Below are positions 22,711 to 34,229 of a stretch of 64,000 nt of DNA, one piece after another. Source of the DNA: Kalaharituber pfeilii. Taxonomy: Eukaryota; Ascomycota; Pezizomycetes; Pezizales; Pezizaceae. Made by a program: the position numbers and the translations under genes. The DNA lies in contig WHUZ01000075.1 of assembly GCA_015179045.1 (NCBI GenBank), positions 248,001 to 312,000 of the forward strand, in the 5' to 3' direction. The number at the start of each line of letters is the position of its first letter. Position 1 is the first letter of the stretch. The notes under the pieces are model-generated. The model did no database searches. It saw nothing but the letters and a program-made list of their open reading frames with translations, and had not been told where the DNA came from.

Positions 22711-25342
22711 GGTCTTTTTGAGCTTGGGGTACCTATTCGAGAGGTGTCGGACACTGAAGGGGTTGCTCTTGGGGCATGGCAATTGTGTGAATAAAGGTTA
22801 CGGGAAAATGGTGCTGCGGGTGTCTGTGAAAGTGGATCAAGACGGAAATTTGTAAGGCAGTTTTTCACAATAGGTATCAATCCAATACAACATTTGAAGG
22901 CAATCCGACTTGATTAAATAGTGCGGGCATTGCTCAAAGATGTGCCGTAAATAAAGGGATTTTTCCAAAGTTCGTGTAAACAAAGCCACAGTTGTCACCG
23001 CAACGGTGTGGCGCAGCATTACGGGCAAGTGGGAGCGGTACTTCTTGAGGAGTAAGTTTGAAAAGTGCTTACGCGCTCCTGACAAAACGTTATATGTTAC
23101 TTTTTCTGTGTAGGTCTTCACGTTTATTTCCTAAATTGCTTTTATATGAAATGATTCAGTAGTTGTTCAGGTCACGTGTGGGAGGAAGCGCCTAGTCTAG
23201 AGCAATTTTGATATCTTGTCGATGTGTATTCCCAATGATAGGTCATCGTTGAATATCATGAGACATAAAGAAAGAAATCATGCAAACACTTCTGTCTCTT
23301 GTGATGTCTCGAGGTTTCGCCGGACAACTGGAAGAATAGATAGGTATCCATGCGCAGCAATACGAGAAAAATTGCACATTTCCACATACAATCGTGGTTC
23401 ACGCCTGTTTCTCAACGCTTTCTCGCCTCTCACAGTACCTTGTTTCCTTCTTGTCATATAGCCACCAAGAGGAGAACCATATCGATGGTTCAGGACTAAC
23501 GCCATCGACCAGAATTTACCATCGGCTGCATGCACGGTGCCAATTGTGGCAAATAGTCAGCACTGGTATCCTACGCATCCGTCCATTTGACTTGGTGCTC
23601 CCTGGTAAGCTGGGAGAACCACGTGGCGTGGAGAAAACAGTGCTGGAGGTGGGGAGGTGGGGAGGAATGAAACGGGGGGGATAGTTGTGTTTGTGTTTGT
23701 GATGGTGACGGGGATAGTGTGTTTGAGTGTTGGTGATAGGGTGATTGTTTCGAGTGGTTTAAATGTTGGTTCGCCGTGGGGAAGCGAGAAATAACTGTAC
23801 TCGTACATGTTCCAGGCTGTGTTCGCGGGTGGGGGTTGCAAGGGGGATCTCCTCAACAGATGCAATGCACGCTTTACATTTTCGCAGGTGTCGTGATGCA
23901 GAGGAGTACCTAAGGCGTCTCCTAGCCACTCCTGCTGCAGGATGCGAGATGCGATAATGGTGAAGTCCCAAGAGATGGTGCCGGAAGTACGCAGTGCTAG
24001 CACAGCACTGTAAATAGTATGCTTATGATAACGCTCTCGTGCATATGATACATCGGTGCTCTTACCGTAATTCTGCCACTGAAGGCACAAAATTTATCAA
24101 GCCAGGGTGAGAGACAGCGCCTGCATTTCATTTGCATGGCGCGGTACGGTAATGTTCCGCACGTCTGCCCAGGTGGCCGGCTGGGGTGCCTTGCAAGGGC
24201 CTTGGCAGAAAGATCGCTGGAGGGATGGGACGCCCACAACTCTCTCCTCCCCCCTCCCCCCACCCGCAACTGCCCGCAGCAGCCCACCCGGTGGCCTTGA
24301 TCTTCGCAGGCGTAGCGAGGCATTCACCACCACTACCACCGTCGTCACCAACGAGCAGCAACAGCAGCAACAACGGCAGCAGCGGCATCCTGTTGATGAT
24401 GATCCTGCTCAGGCAATGTCATGTCATATCGGCCGCTGCTGCACCTCGACCCGGCCAGGGATGAGATGAGCTCTTCCAGCATTCACCCTTCACAATTGCA
24501 AGGGCCTCTGAACCCCTGCCCCGTTCAGCTGCTAAACAGAGGGGGAATAAATCAGGCACACAAGCAGACAGCCGCAGGATGTCAGCGAAGAAAATGTGTC
24601 TGCGGGACGATAGAGACTTGTGCTTCCGAGCCTAACTGCGGCGGACAAAGTACTGTGGGAACGTCCTTACAACGCATCGCAGGAATGGAGATAGAAACGG
24701 TATAAAAGAAAGAGAATTATCTTGGTAAACTAGCTGAGCCGAAGCCGTGCCGGAGCGCTGATCTTCGCAGTCCTGCACCGGCCCCTCCCGTGAGTGAAGG
24801 TGTGTGAGCAGAGGCCGTGACCTCACCGCGAGAGTGGTATACCCTCCCGGCAGGCGTCCGAGTCGAAAACGGCGGGGATCAGAGCAAGTATGCCCAAGTA
24901 AACTCGAAGGGGTGCAATTGGAGCACACTCACCCGGACCGCACTCTGGGGACGGTTGCGTGTCGCTGCTCTGCTTGCGCCCAAATACAATTGCTCAAGTC
25001 AGACTAATACATCTTGTTTTCAGCCCCAGGTTTGATTGGATTGTACGCGATAGCTTTACAGGGATTGCGGAGAGGGATAAACTCCTGTCACCTCTGTGAG
25101 GAGCATCACCGTCCACGCACACTTCCCCCGAGTCCCGTTGGATCTAGCCGGCACAGCCCTCACACACCTACCCCCTTTCCTAGGGCTGGACTCGTTCACG
25201 CTGGATGATGACCCATGATTTATCGGGTCTATTTTCACCCTGACTAAGGACTTTGGTTTCCAAGATTTTATTCCTACTTCTTTTCCTCTCACCCCAGCTG
25301 GTGATTCGCCCTTATCCATTTTTCCTTCTCTTTTTCGGAGGT
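22711..25342. other. Spacer and 5' region of the PH-domain gene
   Basis: No confident gene. Minus-strand frames at 22837-23121 and 23557-24090 are open but resemble nothing known. The stretch 24240-24400 is C-rich with CAG/CAA repeats and gives several low-complexity frames. The last 500 bp probably hold the promoter and leader of the gene starting at 25343. Confidence 0.5.
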
Positions 25343-27078
25343 ATGAAAGGGAGCGACAATGCTCCTAAAGCTATCATGACTGGTAGAAACTCGTTTTCTA
25401 TCATGACTCCTCGTCCATCCGTGGATGGGAAGCTAGAATGCGCTTCTCCTAAGGAGAAGAGCACTGGGTTCAGGTCATTTCTATTACGACTAGGGGGCAA
25501 GCGGTCATCTCTACCACAACTACAAAATCTTGAGGTCAATTACGCCAATTCCGCAGCGGAAGTATCCAGTTACATTTTATCGCCTACGAAATCCATTTCA
25601 AGTTCTTCACCAAGGCAACCGATTGATGCCCCTCCGCTATTTGAGGCGTATCCTCAGGCAATCAAGGCTGCAGCGCTGGCAGCTCTTACGACTTCTTCAG
25701 ATACGATTTTACGACGGAATATGGAGCAGAGAGCGAAGAAGGGAAAGTTATCGCAGAGAGTGCGAGCATACTCAAGAGGTGATATGGAATGGACCCAGAA
25801 AATGTTCCTTCTTGTGCCTAGTATGATACTACAGTACAGTGGTGATGGTGCAGCTGATCGGACGCCAGAGAAGATTTTACAGCTCACATCTACATCAGTT
25901 GCATTTGCAAGTGATGCAATTCCAGGAAGACCATATGTTTTACAGGTATCACAGAGTGCAAATCCAGATGGATCACCTATTATGGACGATAGCAAGGAAA
26001 ATAGAAAGGGGATTCTATTGAAGCTGCCATGGAAAAGTTCTTCTAAACACATTGCAAGTTCCTTTTTACTTGTTTTCGATACTGCCAAGGAGATGGATTC
26101 CTGGATGGGGTGCATTAGGGTGGAAACGGCAAAAATAGCTGGGACTTTCGTTCCAGAGAAGGAAGAAGTGACTGAGCAACGTGTGCCACGCGTGCTTTCT
26201 CGAAGAATAACAATTAGGCGGGAGGAGGATGACCTTTTTGATACAGAAAACACCAGCCGGTTCTCTCGATATTCAAAAAACTCCCGCGCTTCTCTTGATG
26301 CTGGAACATCATTCACTACCGCGGTTTCATCGGAACAGGCTACCCTGGACCGACTTCGAGGGAGCAGGTCTTATCTTTCTCTGAATTCAAATGGTAGGGG
26401 CACAGTGCAGGAGACTTCGCCAGAGACAAGCCCAGAGAGGAACCCCAGTCAAGCTGAAAAAAGCAGGCGAAGCTCTCTAATACCTTTGTCTACTGCATGG
26501 TCACGGTCCTCCACGGAATTCCGCAGCGCTGGATTCACAATCCCTAGAAATTCAACTGAGCAGACATCACCAATCAGCCAGTTCCGCGCACCCTCCCCAT
26601 GCTCTGGCTCAGCATTTTACGGTACAGTGCGAGTACCTATACAATCGCCCGTTGTCAAAGTCCATGCTTCTTCACCTAAATCCACCAAACGCAATTCTGG
26701 GTATAGTACTCTGTCCATGGAGAGCAATACTCCTACAAAATCCTCAGTCCGGCGAAGTTCGGTGAAGTATGCAAAACCGGACTTTTCGGTCAACCAGCGC
26801 ACCACCCAACAATCCTCCTCGCTAGGAAGACGCTCCAGGCCTGCCTCCATGGTCAACTCCCGTCGATCACTAGATGCTCCACGCTATACAACTTCCTTAC
26901 CGCGCTCCGCAAACCTGACTCCTGTTTCGCGCAATCTTCAGCGCCGGTCGATGACGTCTCTGGGGAGCAGGCCCGATTACGGCATAGGACCCCCATCGTT
27001 TCCGCCGCCGCAAATTCCGCTTCCGGAACTTCCGCCGGAGGGATATGATGCGCTGCAGTCGCGACGAAAGAGTTTGCT

Positions 27079-27109
<31 letters not shown>

Positions 27110-27220
27110 CGAGAAAGGAGATTGTTGAGAAACAGCTCATCTCAGACGCTTGCGCCGAATGAGCCGACGCTTGGCAGTCGGCATTCTTTCCATGGGGTGA
27201 GGAGCAGAGAGAAGTTTTGA
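25343..27220 (+). CDS. Conserved fungal PH-domain protein
   Basis: A single-exon gene of 625 residues starting MKGSDNAPKAIMTGRNS. The frame stays open to 25253 only through non-ATG codons encoding a hydrophobic run that looks like untranslated pyrimidine tract, so the ATG at 25343 is preferred. The N-terminal third has the segment PPLFEAYPQAIKAAALAAL found in conserved ascomycete PH proteins. A pleckstrin-homology domain follows at about residues 140-275 (from RGDMEWTQKMFLLVPSMILQ to FDTAKEMDSWMGCIRVE). The rest is serine/arginine-rich and probably disordered, with a polyglutamine tract (CAG repeats, 27078-27104) near the C-terminus. PH domains bind phosphoinositides or proteins at membranes; the role of this protein is unknown. 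Lsb6, a phosphoinositide kinase, is 20 kb away with no evidence of linkage. Confidence 0.8.
27078..27104 (+). repeat. CAG trinucleotide repeat (polyglutamine) in the PH-domain gene
   Basis: A run of about nine CAG codons encodes polyglutamine near the C-terminus. Such repeats are length-variable between strains. Confidence 0.85.
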
Positions 27221-29166
27221 GACGTGAATGATAAATCGAAGAGCTTTGGAGTTGAAGCATTTTTATTTTTTTTTTGGCTGTCGCTGAGCCTCTTGTTTTC
27301 TGTTTGTTTATTGGAATAATGATGTTTAAAAGCTCCGGTTAGCTCTATTTGCTTTTCTGGCATATCTTGGAACATCTTGGCATCTCAACCGGTTTGGGGA
27401 TACATACTATTTTATCCTAACGCTATCATAATCATTATTCGACGCATATTTGACATATTTAGGGGCTACCATCCATACGCAGTATTGCCCCCTTGCTTCA
27501 TTATTTCCTCCCCCTCTTCCTCCATGGCCTCTTATTGTCTCTACTAGCGTTTCCTTTGTATTCTTAACAGGGGATATCTTCGGATCCTTTTCCGTTGCAC
27601 AATCGATCTATCTCAACTATGGGATTCAAGGCGTCAATTTAGCTCTACATTTTATGGGGGCGCTACTGAGTTCTCTTCTAACTTTCTCTTTTTCTTTGCG
27701 TTTCATTCTGGCGGGTGTTGGCACATCCTTTTCCTTATTTCTTTCCCTATCTTTCCATTTTCTATGTCGAAGTTTTTTCAATGCGATCATTGTATTGTAT
27801 ACGGTTGAAGCATGGTAATATATACCCCGGACCTTTTTTTTTTTTTTTTTTCTCTTGCCTCTCTCAACCTTGCGTGCTTAGTATTGTTCGTTTATTAACG
27901 ATCATGATGGATGGATAGATGGATGTTGGATCTGGATCTAAATTTTAGTTGTTCGCTGCATTTCCCTTGCAGTTCGTGTGTAAGTGTGTGCAGGTTGTGT
28001 GAGGGGGTGTCTTTCGTGTTTTTGTTGCCTTTTATTTTTATTTTTATTTTATTATCATTATCATTATTATTTATTTATTTATTTATTTTTATTTTTATTT
28101 TCATGCTCTGAGTGAAGGAGGGGAGGGAATATGCAGGCATGGAGGAAAGGAGGGAGAGCAGAAGCAGCTAGACAGCTTTTGATTGTTCCTGCTTTCCTGC
28201 TGTGCGTGTGTGTGTGTGTGGAAGAGGGTAGTTATTTTATATAGCAGGACAGATATGGGTGGGAAGAAGGAGCTGGAGGGATGTGGGAAGCAGAAAAGAT
28301 AACATATTATTCACTTAAAACCCGTGGTATATCTCACATCTCACAACACCGTACCCCTACAATGAAGTTCTAAGTTGTCCGGACGCATTGGAGATGTACA
28401 CATGTATATCGTAGCAGAGTGGGTTCCATGTGTGTGCTCTTGAGTTACCGCACGGTTTCTATCGACCTACCTTGCGAACACCAAACGCAGTCAAATCTAG
28501 TCTCAGGCCAAGCATTCAAATGCATCCACAGCATCCTCTGCTTCAAAGTTGTATGCTGGGTACCGGAACATGTCATATGAAACCCTCTCTAAACCTTGAT
28601 ATACATATGTGATTCTGATTCCTCAATTCAAGGGAGATGTGTGGGATGAATGTAGTAGAGTGGTCGTGCCAATCCAGACTGAGTTTGTAATTTCTTCGTA
28701 CCCTGCTCAAGGTAACTTCAGGTCTCTCTCGCAAAAACCATGTCATGTGATTTGCTGCACGCTTTTGTATCTTCAAGGCGCAAAGAATGTCTAATCCTGG
28801 CGCCAAATTGAACAAATGAAATCCACACGAGACCTATTATGAAATAAAAACAAACGTACATAACGCAAAATGTATATGTCATGAAAAAACCATTCAAATA
28901 AAACCTCAATGGAAAACAAATATAGAGAATAAGATAGATAAATAAATAACCCAACAATACTTCTCTTTTTTACAGGTTCCAGGGCTTTACGGGGAGGATT
29001 GGTAGGCCTGTGTATATCAATATTTGGATTGCTTTCCCGCTCCACGCCGTTTAGGAAGAGTGCGCCCGCCGGTGATACAAATAATAAACAACAGACTACA
29101 CTGAAAGACGAACGATAAAAAAAAAGACGGGTTAGGAATAATTTGGGTTTAGGGAGATTCCGAGCA
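27221..29166. other. Convergent 3' spacer between the PH gene and SEC62
   Basis: Between two convergent genes. It holds T-rich tracts (27833-27851) and a TTATT/ATTT low-complexity stretch at 28030-28105. Open frames here are low-complexity. A minus-strand frame at 28791-29408 overlaps the end of SEC62 in another frame and is not a gene. Confidence 0.6.
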
Positions 29167-30206
29167 TCAACCGTCTTCAACCTTGGGTTGGAGATCACGT
29201 TGGGAAGAAGCGGGGGAGGTAACTGTCTTTTCTGTGGAGACAGGAGGGGCGGTAGCAGGGGAGGCAGCGTCCGCAGAGGTGTCAGCGGCTGCGACTTCCT
29301 TTTTGGCTTTCTTTTGCTTGGGTTTCTTGACCTGTGGAACTGGTTAGGTGATCCTTTGAGGCGAGGAAGGAAGGGGACAGAGGAGTAAGTACCTTGTGCC
29401 ATGCCCATACTGGCCTGAAGCTGTCAAAGAAGCCAACATCCTCGAACAAGTTAGGATACAGCCACAATCCTGGAGGAACAACAAAGCATGTAACGCAAAA
29501 TAGGATAAGTCTGAAGATTGACATGAGGAAGAACAGGCCGAGGAGACCAAGTGCGCCCATGCTGAGGTACCATACACCGAGCCTCATTATAGGTGGCCAT
29601 AGCGGGAACATCACTATTGCGAGCAAGATGATAAACACTCCGATTGCCATGATTGTGGTCTTCCATTGGGGGCCTTCGTAGAACCAAGTATAGTATAGCT
29701 CGTCTCGGATTTCTTGCTGCTGCTCGATTTTGACAGTCCAAAGGCCCTTGATGCGCTTTGCAGGCTTTCCGCCGTGGGAGTGCCCGTGGGAGTTGTCGAT
29801 ACCACCTACACTGTCGATTTTGGAGACCCGTAGGGCCAGGAGGTTGAGGGGCATGAGGCGGAAGACATTCTCGGCAGAGGGACGGTCGGTTACTGGTGGA
29901 AGCATGGGATTCTTCTTCTGAGCGGCCACATATTCCGGAGATTGGAGTGCCCTGATGGCTCGTTTTACTATGGATTGGGGAGTGTTAGATGGGTTGTCGA
30001 TGGGTTGCAAAGGATACCTGCTAAATTAGGGTTTTGACACCATGGAGATGGTTCAACTTACCTTTAAACAGGTCCTTCCTCTGGCCATTCAAGATGCACG
30101 TCCGCATTTTCAGATTCTGTGACTTGAGAAATTTGGCGACCGCAATGGCTTGGGGCGAGGGCTGTCCAGGCGCCTGGCCTTGGACCTGTGATGGAGGTGC
30201 CGCCAT
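29167..30206 (-). CDS. sec62: Sec62, post-translational ER translocon subunit
   Basis: Exons 30206-30062, 29967-29393 and 29331-29167 join to 294 residues. In the ER membrane Sec62 works with Sec63 and the Sec61 channel to import proteins after translation. The cytosolic N-domain carries VAKFLKSQNLKMRTCILNGQ and VKRAIRAL, a junction made only by the acceptor at 29969-29968 (an apparently stronger AG upstream shifts frame). Two membrane segments follow at about residues 152-172 and 180-215 (IGVFIILLAIVMFPLWP and LGLLGLFFLMSIFRLILF), then the conserved VVPPGLWLYPNLFEDVGFFD. The C-terminus is lysine-rich (VKKPKQKKAKK) and ends VEDG, without an ER-retention signal. Length and domain order are normal for fungi. 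It looks intact. Confidence 0.93.
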
Positions 30207-33200
30207 TCTGGGCGCACACAGCTAAATCAGCCCAGATGGCTTGGTTTGTAGACGGTGGATGGGGGTTTGAAGCAATCCGGTGAGGTAGGACTATGAGCCT
30301 GTGAGTCGTTGCTGCTGGCGGGGAGGAGATCTGTGGATGTGAGCAAAGGAAGCGTTGTGCCTGATGCAGGTGCCTGAATGGGCAGCATTCTGGGAAAGGA
30401 CACATACAGTGTAATTCCGATCCAAAAAATGCGCAGGCCACGGCAGCCGCAGCGGATATGTGGGCATGGGCTGACGCCAAGCCTCCAGCGGCAGGCGACG
30501 GTATGATACGTCCCTCCTGGTAAGAGTACGAGTACTCGAACTCGAGTACTGTAGCTGCACCCGTCCGCAGGCTTCTGCCTCGCGCGTGGCACTCTCTGAG
30601 GGCCACTTTGGGTCTTCCAATGCACCATGCCTGCACAGAATCTTCCTGACATTCTTTGATGATTGGATAGACCCGCTTTGGGATACAATTCTACTTGTGA
30701 GACTCCTCTCTTGCAGCATGTTATAGCACTGCTATCATGACGTCGGATCGTCATCCTACTCCATTTGCTGGCTGTTTCCTAAATTCGAACTGCTTACAGC
30801 CAAGGAGATCTCTCGCAGGATGTTAATTTCGCAGATGTGCTCAGGATAGTCTTCAACACAAAGTACACCATCGACAGGGCAAACATGCATCTCAAATCTG
30901 CTCGTATATGGATATCGTTCTACTGGTATCCCTCAAATGGATTGATACTATATTCAGCTGTGTGCTCCAGCTTGGCTTCATTTTGGCCGCCCCTCCTGGA
31001 ACAATCATAATTGTATGGAAATTGCAAAGTAATTTGCACCTATATGTTCCATTGAGGGTAACACCTCGGCGACCAAGCTCGCCGCACCTTCCCTCTACAC
31101 CCAAATTCCCATACTCATCACCAGTACCATGATCAACAAATCCAAATTCATGCATCTTCAATTTATTATCATAATAGCACCTCAAATCCACCAAAAGCAA
31201 CTGTCCTTTCAAACCCTTTAATCCTCATCATAACCCAAAGTATAGGCACGAAGAATTCAGCCTCAGATGCCCCGTTTTGCAACTATAACAGGCGAAAACT
31301 AAAAGGATACACAAAACACAAAACGATTAACATAAGCACTCTCCACACTCATATTACCTACTGATCAGCATTGCAAACGTTGATCTATCAACTAGAATTA
31401 AAACCATAAACACTGAAGTTATAAGTATGACACCCCATAGGCATAAGAATCAGCTGATACCATTCAACCCATATGTTTTACTCCTATTACTGTCTGAGAT
31501 CTCCATTCACACCCTATGTAATTGTCCCTCAAAAAAAGAGAATTATGAGAACCTAGCTAGGAACGTACGTCGCAAATTTCAGCACTTACATCATCATACC
31601 AACGTCTCAATGGTACCGATAACACCGGTGCTATCGATATCCATACGTACAACGCGTAACATACCCACGCGCTCATCAGCTTCACCCAACTCATGCATAC
31701 ATCAGCAAGGGATCTTTCACTCCATTGGGTTCAGGGCTTCACGGAGGCTACAAAGTCACACGAAGTCATATGTACTCACACGATGCGAAAAATCTCTCTC
31801 TGGTCTCCTTCCCACAGGAATAAAATTCCCCTGATCGTCACTCTCCATCTGCATTGTCAGCAGAGCCGCCATCTACGCCGTCGAAAACAAAATATAATAT
31901 AGAATTACGTGTAGGGATACTACGTTCCTGTCCTCTCATCATCATTCTTTCCACCATATCCATCTTCACCATAGCTGTCATCGCCGTCAAGCGCAGGAGG
32001 CAGTAGCCCAAACTGAACTGCAGTATGAGGAGTTTCTTGTCACATTTGCTTTCCACTCGGAATTATTTGGTTGTCGTCGGTGATGAGCGAATAACCACGT
32101 GTTGGGTTGACCAATAGGAACTCCCTTGGTAGCGGCACGAATAGTTGTGAAGGCTATGGTGAGCATAGTGATGCTGGCACCGAGGGCAATAGACGCAGAT
32201 CAGGTGCCACGGATGCGACGGAGAATTGCAGTGCACAACATCTGACTACATAGAAAGGTTGGCATGGTAAGGGACGCTCGATAGATAGCTACCATTGCGG
32301 ATTGTGCAGTTTGGCTCAGGAATAGAAGTATTGGACCGTAGGATGCATGGAGATGCACGATACAACAATCGCAATGATATTAGGCGAAATCCAGACAACA
32401 TTTAGGCTAGTCCTTGCCGCCATTCGTGACAATGATGCGACTGATGTATATTCCGGCGATAACCAATGAGGGTCAATCTCTAGGATCATTTCTATACTAG
32501 GGAGGAGGAACAGAAACGTTCCATTTGGTAAAGTAATTGCTCCATACGATGAAAAAAACCGTGTAAGGCCAAGTCAATAAGGCGAGTCATGACAGTAGAA
32601 GAGAACCGCACTAGATGGCGGCACTCGGTCAGGTATTATATTGCCGCGATGTATTATAGGGCCTGCTGTGCAATGACGCAAGATAGATGTGCTTCGTTCG
32701 GGCTATGTCTGTGCAGGTACAGTACTAATATGACGAGCAGTACGCACTTCGGCGCATTCTGTGTACCAGCAGCAATTGAAGTGCATTAAAGCATGCGCAG
32801 CCATGCAAATGCAGCCTATGAAACGGGTGTGACCAGGCCACGAGGCTATACGAGAATGTCCACCATGCAAATACCCTCGTCAAGCAGCCGAACCTGAGCT
32901 GCCTGAGCGGTCAGCTGGGACCATAATTCTTGGTTACAACTGTCAGAACATTGTCAAACTTAACTATATCTGCTATGCTGAGTACGAGACCAGTGCTTAG
33001 AAGTACTGGTAGGCTGTGGCCGAGTATAGAGTTGGTTCTAATGCATGCAATGTCCCTGTCCCTGTGCCTGATGATCCCATCCGCCTGTCAAATACTTCAT
33101 ATCCATGCCGACAGCTGTGTATACTTTAAGAAGTATCTGGTAGAGCAGCTCTAAGCTCAGCTTCATCGTGCAAACAGCTCCTGGCATATCCGGCGCTGCT

Positions 33201-34229
33201 GCTATGCAGTGGCATTGCGCGTTCGTTCTTTACTCGTTTCCACTCGCTCTTTGCTCATCACTCCCTTCTTACAACTCCAACTCCCAATCCCGGCTCACAA
33301 CTTGAACCGTCCGCTCTTCCTGCGTTTCCCCTTCAGCTTATCGCTTTGCTTACTCTCCACTTTATACCCCAATACGGACAGGGGTGCATTGATATGATAC
33401 TTCTCCGAAGAAGCAACTCTTCAACTTAGGACTTGCTCCATCGTGTGCTCACAGTTTCTATACTATCCCGCTCCTGTCTCTCCGCTACCCGCAAGCCCAT
33501 TTTCATACCCGATTAATCGTCCCTTGCTCTTTTCTGCTATCTGGATAGCTACTAGTAGGTGCTCTTTCTTACTATAAAGGTTACATACACGACTCCGAAA
33601 GCAATAACCACCACTTCAAAAGGGAGAGGAAGAAAAGCCGCTTGCTTGTAAAATCCAAGTCAAAATTTACTAAGATTTCTTATTCTCACCACTTCCCTAC
33701 TTATTTCCTGCTGCCACTGGTGACATCCTCTTTACGTCGTGTTAAGCTGCTCGTTGAGAGCTGATCGGAGCTTTACTTACATTAGGTGTAGCCTAAGTAC
33801 TAATACGAAACCCTGCATATATTCTACCACTTGACCTGCTTGCACTTGCCGACACTCGCGGCGTACTTGACTGGGCCCCTTTGCTAAACGTATGCCCCAC
33901 CAATCCATCAACTGTGCTATCATTATTGATTCGGGTTTTTAGGTTCTGAGCTTCATCCGTTGCCGGTCTCATCCTTTGAGCCAACCTCAGTTCTCCAGTC
34001 ATCAGAAAGTGTGCTCAGCAAGTCTCTCGATGGGAACGACTAAAATCAGCCGCGAAATTCGGTAACAAATTCACTGCCATCCCAGAAGGCGTCGCGACTG
34101 CCGTATATTGTAATTCAAGGCATTGCCATATCATCCACATATTAATCGGCTTTCTAGCAAAGACAAAAGCTCCATAGATCTGGATACTGCCAACGGAATT
34201 TAAATTACAATTTGTTCAACCGTTTCAAG
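30207..34229. other. Intergenic region, no confident gene
   Basis: 4 kb upstream of SEC62 and of the Mch1-like gene, so both promoters should be here. Open frames at 30064-30754 (-), 31427-31834 (+), 31838-32056 (-) and 33793-34002 (-) match nothing I recognise. On the minus strand, 32550-32300 reads for some 75 codons without a stop (SYGAITLPNGTFLFLLPSIE and on) and could be a decayed membrane-protein remnant. A 9-bp-arm palindrome (AGTACTCGA/TCGAGTACT) lies at 30531-30550. Confidence 0.5.

Noticed and set aside
23557..24090. A 177-codon minus-strand ORF
   Set aside because: The composition is low-complexity in its second half and no family motif is visible. I could not support it as a gene.
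25253..25342. N-terminal extension of the PH-domain protein
   Set aside because: It begins at a non-ATG codon and encodes a pyrimidine-tract-derived hydrophobic run. The first ATG at 25343 fits better.
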